NCBI GenBank assembly: GCA_030704615.1
Contig: CM060732.1
Span: 28,129,053 to 28,193,052 of the forward strand
Length of the DNA stretch: 64,000 bases
Origin: Takakia lepidozioides
Lineage: Eukaryota; Streptophyta; Takakiopsida; Takakiales; Takakiaceae
Reading direction: 5' to 3'
Made by a program: the position numbers and the translations under genes. The notes beneath the pieces were generated by a model, which was not told the origin of the DNA, did not search any database, and saw nothing but the letters and a program-made list of their open reading frames with translations. The first letter of the stretch is position 1. Every line of letters starts with the position of its first letter. Of this stretch, positions 11,459 to 22,884 are shown in pieces.

Positions 11459-11739
11459 CATTTTGCTCTCAGAGTGCTGTGCGAGGGCTTTAGCCTTGAC
11501 ACCTCCAACAACTGTTAGAATCTAATCATTATGTAGACCCAGTGTGTAAGCGTATAATCGAGAGAGAGAGTTGAGACAGAATAAAAGCGTTGTATTGAAG
11601 TCTCTGAATGAATCTTATATATCTACAACATTGTCTCTTGAGTTTGAGATATCTACAATAGTGTCTCTCAAGTTATAAGATATGAAAGGGTTTTAACTAC
11701 TAGACTTACTATCCTAGTGGATGTTACTATCCCACTAAC

Positions 11740-11922
11740 ATAGAAGATGTCCTTGATATAGTTGATAGCATGAGTAGATGTTTGGCAAATCTGCATATTG
11801 TAGACGAAGAGCTTCCTACTCTCAATGATAGTTCAGAGTCCGAAGGAGAGCCTGGATACAAGGCTAATTATGATGAGATACTTGAGTCAATGCAAGGACC
11901 TATGGAGGTTATCTGGAGCTAG
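11740..11922 (+). pseudogene. Short acidic coding-like fragment, unrecognised
   Basis: An open stretch of about 60 codons ends in TAG at 11920-11922 and has protein-like composition (IEDVLDIVDSM, VDEELPTLND, SSESEGEPGY). No start codon or family was recognised. It lies between the putative inverted ends at 10.56 and 12.15 kb and could be the C-terminal tail of a lost transposase. Confidence 0.25.
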
Positions 11923-12158
11923 TATAAGCATCAAATAGTATGAAGTAGAAAAAAACTGGATATCATTTTTAATTATTTTATTTTTATATTTTAAAATTTA
12001 AGTTCAAGTTTTTATACCATTAGGCACTTTTAGAGAAATTTTTGAAAAATTAGGCACTCTTTGAAGATAATTTTTTTTAACTAGGCACTCTTATCAAAAA
12101 TAATTTACTTGGATTAGGCACTATTCTGCCTAATCGGCTATCCCCACTATGGTAATCG

Positions 12159-13284
12159 TGAAGGTCGAAAAAATAGAGAGTATTGGGGCGGTCAATAGAG
12201 AGGGAGGGCACGGCCGTTGAAATGGGTGAAATGTGAGGCCATGTATACTAGAGGCCAGCATAGAAGTAGGAGGTGGGCCCTCCTTCTAGAGATAAGCAAG
12301 ATGAGGCGGTGGCCCCCTCTAGAAGGATCCACAAGAGTATATAATGAGGGTGAGGGCTACATTTTACAGGTTTTTTTTTTTTTTTTAAAGAGGTAAAGAG
12401 GGCGGAGGCCCTTTTATTCAAATTAATTTTAAAAAAAATGTCACAACAAGTGGAAAAAATAACCACCCAGGAAGGTTGTGAAGGCTAAATAAGGGGGAAC
12501 TTCCCCGGAGCCAAAGCTAACTTGCTACAAGAGGTGCTAGACAAGGTTCTAACCATCTTCAATAAGGAGTTGAAACTTTTTTTTTTTTTTTTTTTGGACA
12601 TTGTGTTTACTATTCATAAATCGGACACTCTACTCAAATGCACTGCTGCTTTATTTATTTATAAACCTACCTACATGAGGTCGCTGTATAGAGGATGAAA
12701 AATTCCCAAAGCAAGGGAAGATTTGTGAACCTAATTGAATGATAAAGTTACTTTACAGAGCTAATCTCATCCAATCGACCCCTAAATCATTCAATTTTTT
12801 ATCAGATTTCGGAAATCCCCACCATTGAGCATTTGCCACACTTGAAATGCGGGCAGCACACGCATTGGGAAGTACTTGTTTGTCATGTGGCGGATTTTTA
12901 TATAGCAACCTACCATTCACACCCAATATAATACCTTTTATTTAAAAGAAAATAATAATCATAATAATAATACAGGAATCCAAGGCATGAAATCTGACAT
13001 GATTTGAGTTGAAACTCCAAAAACTAAGTACAGTCAGAGTGAAATTTGCAGTGAATGACAGAGAGCCACCATAGAAACAATGAGCCTGCAATTGAGCTAC
13101 ACATTTCAAAACTCACCGCCTCCCTCCACCTGCAGCTCTTAGGAATCTCATTGACATAATCAAGCAACTACAGGCTTAGCTGCTGCTTTCTTTCTTATCT
13201 CCAAGCTTCATACTTTGTTTCCTGTTTAGTGCCCTCCTGTGCTCCAGCTCGTTGCACTAAGGCCTCCTCAATCCCTAAACTCTT
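12159..13284. other. Gene-free stretch with homopolymer runs
   Basis: Contains a poly-T tract with the LINE- or SINE-tail-like motif GGCGGAGGCCCTTTTATTC at about 12370-12430, another poly-T at about 12575-12596, and AT-rich sequence at 12930-12975. No gene is supported. Confidence 0.35.
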
Positions 13285-14093
13285 TGTCGTACGCATACAT
13301 ATCGCTACACAACTCCATCGCTGTCCAAAACCACACAACACATGTGCACACCACACACTAGTATACCACTAGTCCAACCACTAGGCTACAACTAGTCAGT
13401 CACTAGGCTGCCACTATGCTGCCCACTATGGCAGTCACTAGTCCACACAATCGTCCCCCTAGCTGGTGCTTAGGTCCCTCTAAGTCCAGGTAGCCACAAG
13501 ATGTAATAGTGACCATAGCCTCACTAAGTCCTCCACCACTGTCCCTACTACACTCAAACTGGATAGATCAAGAGGCCGGGTGCAAGAGTTGTCCCATCGT
13601 TAGTCGTCATCTTGCAACCTGTGAACTTGAGTCTGGGATCTCGTGTATTGACTCCTATGAGCTTGGTCTCCCATGTCTTGTTAGCTGCCTCTAGTCATGT
13701 CCACTGCCACTATCCCAAGCAGTGTGGACATAACCAATCTCCATCAGGAACCCTCTCAAGAGGTGGTGTCAAGCATCCCATATGCCAACCTCTTGAGCAT
13801 CGATCACACACTAGCATGGTGGTTGCTCTTTTGGCAGACCCACAGAGCATGCACCTCAAACCTGCAGGTACCACTGCCAGTTTGGGTCAACTTTGCCATC
13901 GACATTGGAAAGGTGACATTGCGCACAATTACGCACATGGTCTTTCCAAGTCATGTCATCCCGATCCTCCAAGATCAGGACTCCTGAGGGCAACACCTCT
14001 CGAACCCTCAGAATAACACGCCCTACAGTGACATCCAGGGTCGTAGGGGCAGTCTGCTGCAAATAAACATAGTCACCAGGGCTAAACCTCCGA
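13285..14093 (-). mobile_element. Truncated 3' end of the methyltransferase-PHD Ty3-type element
   Basis: Positions 13285-13447 match the 3' LTR seen at 21808 and 39120 (plus-strand start TGTCGTACGC, end AGTCCACA). The following sequence matches the PHD-finger and integrase C-terminus coding region of those copies on the minus strand, including FSPGDYVYLQQTAPTTLD. A frame break lies just before the PHD part. Homology stops at about 14093, just after the bases encoding the LRRFSPGDY segment, where the unrelated MULE-like region begins. Confidence 0.8.
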
Positions 14094-14104
14094 AGGACGT
14101 GATT

Positions 14105-14130
14105 TCCGCGTGAGCGTGAGCTCACGCGGA
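14105..14130. repeat. Short perfect hairpin next to the element junction
   Basis: Arms 14105-14115 and 14120-14130 (TCCGCGTGAGC and its complement) flank a 4-bp loop. The surrounding sequence repeats GTGAGCGTG and TGACGTG motifs. Confidence 0.7.
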
Positions 14131-14222
14131 GGTGATGTGGCGTGAGCGTGGGGTCACGCTGACGTGGCGTGGGCCTGCTGACGTGTCAATATCCTGCTGA
14201 CATGGCAGTCGTTAGAATAACG

Positions 14223-14250
14223 TGACATCTGGACAACTTGCCAGATGTCA
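14223..14250. repeat. Short perfect inverted repeat
   Basis: TGACATCTGG (14223-14232) and CCAGATGTCA (14241-14250) are exact complements with an 8-bp spacer. It lies between the retroelement junction and the 3' end of the SWIM-domain gene, so it may belong to the DNA element's terminal region. Confidence 0.7.
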
Positions 14251-14467
14251 TGTCATCAGAAACATGTAGCACCTATAGCCGAGGGGCCTATAGCCGTGGC
14301 ATTCATTCATGCAAAACACCAGAAATTAAAATGCAGGAACGACTTGTGAAAGCATTTGCATCCATTCCATTTATTTTTGAACGACTACACACAAGAAAGA
14401 AATTGCACACATTGCACAACATAATTGGAGGCTGCATTGGCATCAAATATATGAAGGGACATCAAGT

Positions 14468-17400
14468 TCAAGTTTCAACTCTTGTGAAATCCAGTAATGG
14501 AATTTGCAGATGACCAAAGTGAAGAGGATGTTTTGTGCTCCTATCCCGCTGCATAAGTGTATTCACCTCGTTGAAACTCATGGTGGCCTGATGAATGAAG
14601 ATGTCGCATCTGGCATCACGTACCATTCTGTTCAAGAAGATAAAATACAGATGTTTGCAGGGTATAAATTTGCATGTCTTTCCCAAACTTGTTGTAAGCA
14701 TGCCAATAAAATCTGGACAGGTGCAGTTGGGGAAATTTGAAACTGTGATGTCGTACAACCGGTCGTGCATTACGGATGTGGAGGTCATCATAGTGTAGAT
14801 TCGTCCATACCCGGGATGTGGAACTTCCGTAGTGCCTGTAACACGACCTTGAAGCATTCGAGCGGATTCCACCTTGCCGAAATGCTCGGCAATCGGAGGG
14901 AAACGATGAACCAGCTTCCCATTTCGTTTTATTGGCCATGCATCAGCGTTCGGTGGTGGCACTCCAGAACTTGTTGAAGTAGAAGCACATGCATGTACAG
15001 AGGGGGCTCGCTGAAGGGAGAAGCATGTTTCCTCCAGCATGACAATCTCGTGAGTTGTGAGATGTGTCCCCACCTTCAGAGGCCAAATGCTTGGTGGAGG
15101 AGGCTTCATGACAACCGATGGTCGCACAGTCCCACGCACGTACCTACCACAGTCGTCAGGGCAGAACCAGAATTTGTGGTTCTTCGCATCGGCTTGCCCG
15201 TAAGGCGTGAACAAACCAGTGAAGGTCGGAGCCGGAGTGCGGACCTTGCCTCTGGATATGGAGGACTTGCATTTCTCACGATTGGTTGCTCTGATTGTCG
15301 TGCACTTCACTCGAGACCCAACAGTGGTGCGTTCTATGTGCCAGACTTCGTCGAGGCACATGGACTCCACCACAGGGGGGAGCACGTTCGCCTCCTGCCC
15401 CATTGCACTCACTATGGGAGATGGCTGCCTTTGGCTTTGTGACAAAGGATTGTCCGCACTGGATATGCCGGAAGTTGTCCATATCCGGCCTGTGGGAGTC
15501 CGCATCCGACCCAGGAGGGGTGTTCAATTTCCGTTTACAAGACCCAAATCTCTCCTCACCCTCCAGATGGGGAACTCTAGACACCAGTGGAGTTCCTTCC
15601 GCACACATGCTGACAGCCCTGGCAATCTTGTTCGGATCCCCTGATCTTCTTGCTGCTCGCAACATCAACTCGGACTTTTCTGGACCCTTGCCACCAACGC
15701 CACCCCGCAAGAACTCCCGATATCTCGTCTGTTGTAGTAGAGCTTGAATCAGATCATCTGCCGTCGCCACATACAAATCCCGGCCGCGCTTTCCAGATTG
15801 CTGCAACCATACATTGTGCACCGTCTCCGCCAGATTGCAAGAGGGCATGTCTGCCATCTCCTCAATTGAGAAGTGCTGCAAAATGGAAAAACATATATCA
15901 AAAAGAGGACAGACACACCCCACCACAACAGACATGATTGGAAATGGATACAAAGTCAATGAAATTTTCAAGTTTTCAAATGCACGCACCGTTGTCATGC
16001 ATGCTCCCCATTGTCTGTACCGGAAGTGCCAAAATGCCAGCCAGTCTTCTAGCGCTCTCATACTATCTTCTGATGCAGCCCCAGATGAGAACCACCAGGC
16101 ACTAATTGTCTAGAACAATGTATTCGCCTCTGCCATGCTTTTCGCATCTTTGTACTGTTTGCATAGCCTAAGATGAATAGGCTGCATTTCCGGTTTGATG
16201 TCTGCCTTTGTATGTTTCTCAAGGGACTGGGTCTAATGGAAAAGACATGTTCGCTCTCTTCTTGGCATTGGCACCTTTGGATCTCCTGATCCAAACACAA
16301 TGCGAATAGCATTGAAGTTCGTTTGAGCACTGTCTGCCATAAATCCGGCAAAATTTGGACATGGGACACCTTGGGAGTCCATAACGCGAATGAGACTTCT
16401 CCACATTAGCTGCTACGAATCCGCATCCTCTGATTGCATGTCACACAGTGCAATTGTCATGACCCGCCGGTAGAAAGGATCGTAAACATGACACGCCATT
16501 GTAGTCCAGTCTTTCACTCGTTTGATGTGATCAAACATACAGTTCTGAAGATCGCCACCCTTCTGCATGCGCTTCACAAGACTGACTCCGCTGCCCTCCC
16601 CGGCTGTGGACATTTGAAAATGTACACTTTATTGGACCCTTGACCTGGGAACACACTCTCTTGAATGTAGTCATACTTGCTTCGTCGCTTCGAAAATGTT
16701 ATCAACGTACCCTCTGTTAGCAAAGCCCATCCTCAATGCATTCACCTAGTTTTTAATGTTCGGCAAGCTCAAGGTAGAGAAGTGATCCATAACATTGTCC
16801 AAGGCTGACCCGTCGAGTTTCCTGCCCACAGAATCTCCTTCACTAAGAATATGGGTTTCCAGGAAAGTCTTGCTTGCTCCAAGAACAATTGTGGAGGTGG
16901 TGGCTGTTGGATTGCTCTCATACTCTTGTCTTATCAACCTGGATACTGTTTCAACGCTTTCCCTGTAATCCCCCTTCGACACTGGATGGTTGTGGAACCC
17001 GAAATGCACACCGGCTCTAGTCAAGGTTGGAAAACGGCGCACCACATAGTACATTCTTGCTCCACACACTGCCACACAGGAAGGCGTTTGTTTGCAGAAC
17101 TTGCAAACGAAAGTGTTAGAGCTTGGAGGTGCTTCACCGGGCTTGAAAGGATTCTCGGCGACACCCTCCCACTCGCTTTGGTTCTGAACCTCTGACCGCA
17201 GGAAATGTCTGCAACTCAAATTCTCGCACCTCAAGTGCCCATTGCACACCGCTCTCTTGAACACGAGCTTGTCATCATTTTGAATATTGGATGTCTTCGT
17301 TCTGCACCATGGGTGTCCATTGTGTCTCTTGTCCATTCCGTGCATGAGGCTCGAAACGGGTCCACCCCGCCCAGGTGGAGGCAGTTCGAAGACGACATCC

Positions 17401-17702
17401 CCATCAAAAGATTCTGGAAGGTACTGCACACGCTCAACAGGGACAGTGTCCCAGTCAATCCCCCGCAATTCACTCTTGAAACCGGGTATTCCCCCCATTG
17501 ACTTCAGTTTAGGAATGACACTACACAGGTCCTTCAATTCCGGCACCACGACCGCCGGAGAAGGAGCAAGAAAAGGATTTTTCGGGACGTCCTCCTCCGA
17601 GGAGTCAGAGAGTTCAACAATTTGTCTGGAAGTTGTGGGCTCCGTCTTCACGACCACATTCCTCTTGTCTTGAACAACAGAAGCAGCAGTTCCCGGCGTC
17701 AC
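14468..17702 (-). pseudogene. MULE-like transposase with SWIM zinc finger, decayed
   Basis: Read on the minus strand the order is as follows. An N-terminal region (17702-16746) with a Cys/His domain ends in GVHFGFHNHPVSKGDY, a possible DNA-binding fold. A DDE-type core spans about 16600-16060, with ALCDMQSEDAD and FMADSAQTNFNAIR carrying candidate catalytic aspartates and a TCLFH motif typical of the MULE C2H signature. A helical region (15900-15500) precedes a C-terminal SWIM finger, CTCPDF with CKHLYF, at about 14650-14560. The core is broken by several in-frame stops and frameshifts, and a likely intron lies near 15880-15990. MULE transposases cut and paste DNA through terminal inverted repeats. 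No clear ends or target duplication were identified, so the extent of the element is unknown. Confidence 0.65.
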
Positions 17703-18296
17703 ATACGAACCAATCGACTGCCGGCGAGGAGCTCCAAGGACTCTGTATCTTCCTGGAGGAACTCTCCAAACCCTATTTTAAAGCTGACATACCGTTAAAG
17801 AGCCTTTCAGAAACAATTGTCAAAACAGTTGTTAAGCAGTTATGTGCCTTTACAGACACATGTGAAATGATGGCGGAGACCGACATCCCATGCCACCCCA
17901 ATGTGTTCAGCCACGTGGTACCCGACATGCATTGAGTATAGGGTTTAAGAGGAATCGGCGTCGAACGAATGGAAGATGTTCGTCCGGGAGAATCCAAAAA
18001 ATCTACTGAAATTAGTCATCCATCCGAATCAAATCCATGCGATGGCCATACCTCCATAATGAAAGACAGCGGCCACCGCAGAATGGACGAGTGTGCCGTT
18101 AGGAGGGGGACACGTATGCAGTGAATACATGCATAACCGCCGAGAGCGATGCCCCGGCTGCTACTCATCGCACGACGTCTCTCATTCCAGTAGATCGTAG
18201 TTTTTCAAGCTGGAGAGTAGCAGGAGACAGAGTTTCGCGCGAGAGAGTGGAAGGCGTAGAAGACAGTCATTCTTTTTTACTTCAGCGCGAGAGAGA

Positions 18297-21200
18297 ATGA
18301 AAGGCCGAAAGCTGAACATGACACTGAAGGAGATCGCAGAGGAGAGCGCAGCCCTGGAAACCGAACACATGGCGGTGGAGGACCAGCCGCCAGCTCGTGA
18401 TGAAGTTGGGGGACGAAACTGCGTCAGAGGACGACACAGACACTATGGACACAGACGAGGCAGACGCTCTTGCGAAGGAATCCACGCCAAAGGGTAAGAA
18501 CGTCGTGGAGGAGGAGGCGACGCCAAAGGTTAAGAAGGCTGCCGTTGTTGCCACATCAAAGGCATCTGGGAGTTCTTCGGCCAAAGGACCTCAGGTGATT
18601 CTCTTACTTGCCATCTTCTGTCAAGTTTCCAGGGCATGAAAATTGCGTGCGGTGGTGCACGCAATTTTCTTGCCCTCTTTTCTACTTTTTTTTGCTTGAT
18701 CATTCAGAGTAAGACCACAGGGATGCAGGCAATGCATAACAACCAAACCCGGGTGTGACCCACTTCTCACTTTTCATGTATTACATAGGAGGAGGGACTT
18801 TCACATTGCATAATGGTTGTACCATCCCAAGTAGATTAGAGTTCGACAGCTCAGAGAAGGCCATACAGAGAACCTCTAGAAATTGAGTGCGTCAACGCAC
18901 GCAATTTCGGAATGTTCTCTCTATGACCTTCTCTCAGCTGTGCTGAGTTAACAGAGACATAAGCCCTGGATAGGCAGAAAAGTGAGTGTGAGAGAACCGC
19001 CAGAAACTGCGTGCGTTGACGCAATCAATTTTTGGAGGTTCTCTGTATGGCCTTCTCTCAGCTGTGTTGTGTTACCAGAGACAGAATCCCTGAATAGGCA
19101 GAAAAGTGAGTGTGAGATAACCCCCAGAAATTGCGTGCAGTTTCTGGAGGTTCTCTCACACTCACATTCATGCCTATTCAGGGAGATTAGATTAAATGTC
19201 TGCTGCATACTTTTATGGAAGAGAGTAGATTGACTTTGGGTATGAAATAGGCAAAGAAATGAGTACCTTTCAGAGGGTGGAAAATTGCGTGCGTTGAAGC
19301 AATTTCTGGCAAGTTTTTTACATTTGTAACCTTTCGTTTTGAGTGCAGACGAAGAAAAAGAAAGGTGCTACACAGGTCGAGGAAGAAGTGATTGAGCAGG
19401 AACTGGTGGTTGTTGAGGAGGAGGACGATGGCAGGCCATATGAAGACAGAGCGAAAGATCTGCTTTCATTCTCAAAAGTGAATTCTGCCCAAGTCATCAA
19501 GGCCATGGGCGTCCTTGGGGGAAAAATAATGATACCCCTATGCCGTTTGATCTCCATGCCCTTCGTTCAACCAGCTCTGACAAACGACATTCAAAAGTTG
19601 GAACAGGATTTTTGCCATGGGTACATAGAGGGTCAATCTGTTTTTTACGTCTCCTTGGCAGACTCCGCTGGCAGAGAGGTGTTGGTGGACGAGTCCATTG
19701 TTGGAGGCTGGGATCCTATCTGGCGACAGATAAACGATGAGTTCGAATCTATCATTTGCAAGAGGCTCGTCACCCAGCCTTTCTCTGGCAAGATGTTTCA
19801 TGTGTGGGATGGCAACCACCGATTGTTTGCCTGGAGGAACATGATCGAGAGATATCATAGCACCGAGGAGGAGTGGCACTACTCTGTGGCCTCAATGGTG
19901 TTGGATCCCAAGGGAAACATCACTGCACTATTGACGGCAATGCATGACGTTAACAAGTAAGTGTCTTCTTCACCTGTTATTGTCCGCATTTTTTCCTTCA
20001 CTGTCTGTTTGCTTTTAGCACTCACTGACGACACCCACTGTATGTGACAGGGGAACTGAAGCCGCCCATGTGACAACGAACCTTCTTCACACACTATTCA
20101 GGATCTAGAATATCGGCCAGATGCCCCTCAATTCATTCAAGAGCATCCTGAGTGCGGAGTCATTCAAGAAATGTTTGACATCGAAAACGTCAGATACCTA
20201 GTACAAGCTGACAAGGGAAGCATTCATGGAGTACATGTACACTGTAAGTATTCCATCGCTCTGGCCTTCCATTGTCTGTTGTGATATTGTCAGTAACAAG
20301 TGATCTCATTCCGGATTACGTTTTGCAGCAAGAAATAGCTGAAGCTGGAGAGAGAGGAAAAGTGGAGTACTATTTGAAAAACCCGGAGGGTCTGAGGACG
20401 TCCAAGGGAGTGGCGGAAGCCATGAAGTTTACGATGAATGAGATACGGAAGAAGCTCATGAGCGCTTTCGTGAAACAGCTGAGAATAGCTGACCCTGATT
20501 TTGGTCCCGAGTTTCTTAACTAGGTGAAGATCCACTGGAACAATAACACCAAACCGGAGATGACACGGGAAAAGCTTCACCGGTTGTCAACTGCAGTTGT
20601 GGAAGTTGACCAGAAAGTGAAAATGGTTGGAGATTGGAATTCCGACCCAACCGTCAAGGATACATACTGCTTCCCTAGGGGTGAAAGAGATGAGAACACC
20701 AGGCACATCAAACCCTTTAGCGACCAAGTTCTTGATACATGGTTGCACAAAGCCACCTACTGGAGCCAGGTACTTTTCAGGACTTTCTGTGCTTGAAATT
20801 TTTGAGAATATCTTCCCATGAATGGACTCTAACCCATGCATATGTATACCTGCAGATTGAAGCTCGTGCAAACAAGGTGTTGGAGAAACAGCTTTATGAC
20901 TACAAAATTACCATGACCGTGCCCGAGGACACTCTGGAGGATTACTTGAGGCAGTGGAAGGCCACAGCTTGGAGCAACTGCTTCTTCAAAGAGTTTTCCC
21001 GAGATGGAGGAATCTCCTGAACAAATGACTTTGACCAGCAGTACGGGGCGGAGGGAGCCATGAAGAGGGTCCTATACAAGTTCGTTAATTTTGTCTTATG
21101 TTTGAAAACTATCTTTGGCAATCTGTAGACAGGCAGTTTGTGGCCATGAAAAACTGCGTGCGCCAACGCACGCAATTTTAGAGGGCCACAAACTCAGATG

Positions 21201-21800
21201 TGCTCTCTCCTCCATCATGGATTTCAATGTGTCGTTGGCAGTTCTGAGTGGAATATCTGTCTGCCGAGAAGGGGATATCTTTCTGCATATGGAACCCTTT
21301 GTTTTCTCCTGTTCTTGCATATGGTACTTGTGAGTGTATTTTGGTTGCCTCATGCTCAAGTATTTGTGCACCCCAAACTGTGTGCGTCGACGCACGCATT
21401 TTGGGAGGGCCGCAATATATGTTTTTTTGCCTTCAATGTCTAAAAGTGTACCTCTTTTGTTTTGTAGGTATATCAAGAACGTGCTCATTCCGGGAAAAAA
21501 CTTCAGTAAGTACCCTGCCTTCATCGACTTGTGGTCTGACCCCTCTAACAGTTAGACCATGTATACGGCAACCATCCTAAGAGACTACGGGAGATATCAC
21601 CTGAAATAGTGCTGCTGGTATCTAGACATTCCAAAATCAGATTGCCCCTGGTATGAGTTGCAGACACGGAACCAGAACGACAATGCGGAGTCTTTGGCCC
21701 CTCTTACTGACAAGGAATTGCATGAGATGAATCTGCGAAACCTCACTGAGAAGGAACCCGCAGCCAACAAAAATCCTGCGAGAGGGATGCGAGAGGGAAG
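18297..21800 (+). pseudogene. Spliced gene with a ParB-like motif, divergent partner of the SWIM transposase
   Basis: This is a plus-strand gene transcribed away from the MULE-like transposase, about 0.6 kb apart. The likely exons are about 18300-18594 (acidic, Lys-rich), 19349-19957, 20051 onward, about 20330-20770, about 20856-21060 and about 21469 onward. The donor at 19958 (GTAAGTG) and acceptor before 20051 (TGTGACAG) join in frame. Exon 2 contains FHVWDGNHRLFAWRNMI, resembling the ParB/sulfiredoxin-fold motif with its DGNHR core. In-frame stops at about 20107 (TAG), 20521 (TAG) and 21018 (TGA) show decay. I do not recognise the family. The divergent arrangement suggests an accessory protein of a two-gene DNA transposon, but a captured host gene is possible. 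Confidence 0.5.
18640..19320. repeat. Intronic repeats built on a GCGTGCG...CGCACGC palindrome
   Basis: The first intron holds several copies of AATTGCGTGCGTTGACGC or its palindromic form, at about 18640, 18880, 19005, 19122 and 19288. Part of the region is a tandem duplication with a period of 124 bp (CCTTCTCTCAGCTGTG at 18927 and 19051). Further copies occur at about 21150-21180 and 21375-21405 in a later intron. Confidence 0.75.
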
Positions 21801-21807
21801 GGAAAGG

Positions 21808-21960
21808 TGTCGTGCGCATACATATCGCTACACAACTACATCACACACTAGTATACCACTAGTCCACCACTAGTCTAGCCACTAGTCCAACCACTAGGCT
21901 ACAACTAGTCAGTCACTAGGCTACCACTATGCTGCCCACTATGGCAGTCACTAGTCCACA
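21808..21960 (-). repeat. 3' LTR of copy A
   Basis: On the element's sense (minus) strand the LTR starts TGTGGACTAG and ends GCGCACGACA. It is preceded by a polypurine tract, AGGGGGGCGATTG (about 21975-21961). The interior consists largely of short ACTAGT-containing repeats whose number differs between copies; the LTRs are 153, 163, 181 and 198 bp at 21808, 13285, 38609 and 39120. Confidence 0.75.
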
Positions 21961-22222
21961 CAATCGCCCCCCTAGCTGGTGCTTAGGTCCCTCTAAGTCC
22001 AGGTAGCCACAAGATGTGATAGTGACCATAGCCTCACTAAGTCCTCCACCACTATCCCTACTATACTCAAACTCGATAGATCAAGAGGCCGGGTGCAAGA
22101 GTTGCCCCATCGTTAGTCGCCGTCTTGCAACCTGTGAACTTGAGCTTGGGATCTCATGTATTGACTCCTATGAGCTTGGCCTCCCATGTCTTGTTAGCTG
22201 CCTCTAGTCATGTCCACTGCCA

Positions 22223-22882
22223 CTATCCCAAGCAGTGTGGACACAACCAATCTCCGTCAGGAACCTTCTCAAGAGGTGGTGTCAAGCATCCCATATGCCA
22301 ACCCCTTGAGCATCGATCACACACCAGCATGGTGGCTGCCCCTTTGGCAGACCCACAGAGCATGCATCTCAAACCTGCAGATACCACTGCCAAGTTTGGG
22401 TCAACTCTGCCATCGACATTGGGAAGGTGACATGGCGAACAATTATGCACATGGTCCTTCCAAGTCATGCCATCCCGACCCTCTAAGATCAGGACCCCTG
22501 AGGGCAATACCTCTCGAACCCTCAGAATAACATGCCCTGCAGTATCATCCAGAGTCGTAGGAGCAGTCTGCTGCAAATAAACATAGTCACCAGGGCTAAA
22601 CCTCCGAACCCCAGGACGATATCCTCCACCACGTATAGTGGCATACCTCAACGTATCACGGTGTTGTGCAATGGCAAGGTTCTCAAAAGCCATAGGCATG
22701 ACTTTCTTGAACAACTCTGCACGCTGATCACATGCACGTACCCACACGTCCGGATCGTCAAGGTTAAGGACTTGAGCAGTGTCCCTACGAATGGCTGCAG
22801 GCAAATCCGGCTCTCGGCCAAAGAGAAGGAAATATGGTGAGAAGGAGGCAAGTGATGCTTGTTTGCTGAACCTGTAGCCCAT
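22223..22882 (-). pseudogene. Integrase C-terminal domain plus PHD finger (copy A)
   Basis: This frame continues the integrase after a frameshift. It begins with the end of the catalytic-domain region (FSPYFLLFGREPDLP), followed by a GPY-like beta-rich module (FSPGDYVYLQQ, ILRVREVLPSGVLIL). It ends in a canonical PHD finger: CMLC, an 11-residue spacer, CDRC, SRGWH, MGC, then LTPPLEKVPDGDWLCPHC. PHD fingers usually read histone H3 tails, so this module probably targets integration or anchors the integration complex on chromatin, where chromoviruses use a chromodomain. In copy B the sequence GLRKYGLQKGHLGDWD bridges the two integrase segments. Copy A has lost about 48 bp there, which shifts the frame at about 22885. 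Confidence 0.85.
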
Positions 22883-22884
22883 GG

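Larger units (their letters stand above)
11139..11510 (-). mobile_element. TRIM (terminal-repeat retrotransposon in miniature) with tRNA-like LTRs
   Basis: Two direct repeats, 11366-11510 (5' LTR) and 11139-11303 (3' LTR), each begin TGTTGGAGG and end TTTTCCAACA on the minus strand. Directly after the 5' LTR is TGGTATCAGAGCC (11365-11353), the standard primer-binding site for initiator tRNA-Met. Directly before the 3' LTR is a polypurine tract, AGGGGGAG (about 11311-11304). The internal region is only 62 bp and encodes nothing, so movement must have relied on proteins from other elements. The LTR length difference is partly a 12-bp duplication (GTGTGGTCGGAC) in the 3' LTR. I found no matching target-site duplication (TGGAA versus ACTGT). 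Confidence 0.85.
10558..12158 (+). mobile_element. Possible DNA-transposon remnant with imperfect terminal inverted repeats
   Basis: The left end at about 10558-10602 (TAGTGGGATAGCCGGTTAGG) matches the reverse complement of about 12108-12158 (TAGTGGGGATAGCCGATTAGG), with extra shared TTAGGCACT motifs inside. Between the arms lie a coding-like fragment at 11740-11922 and, nested within, a complete TRIM. No transposase domain is left, so the superfamily is unknown. The inverted arms could also be two related short repeats. Confidence 0.4.
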
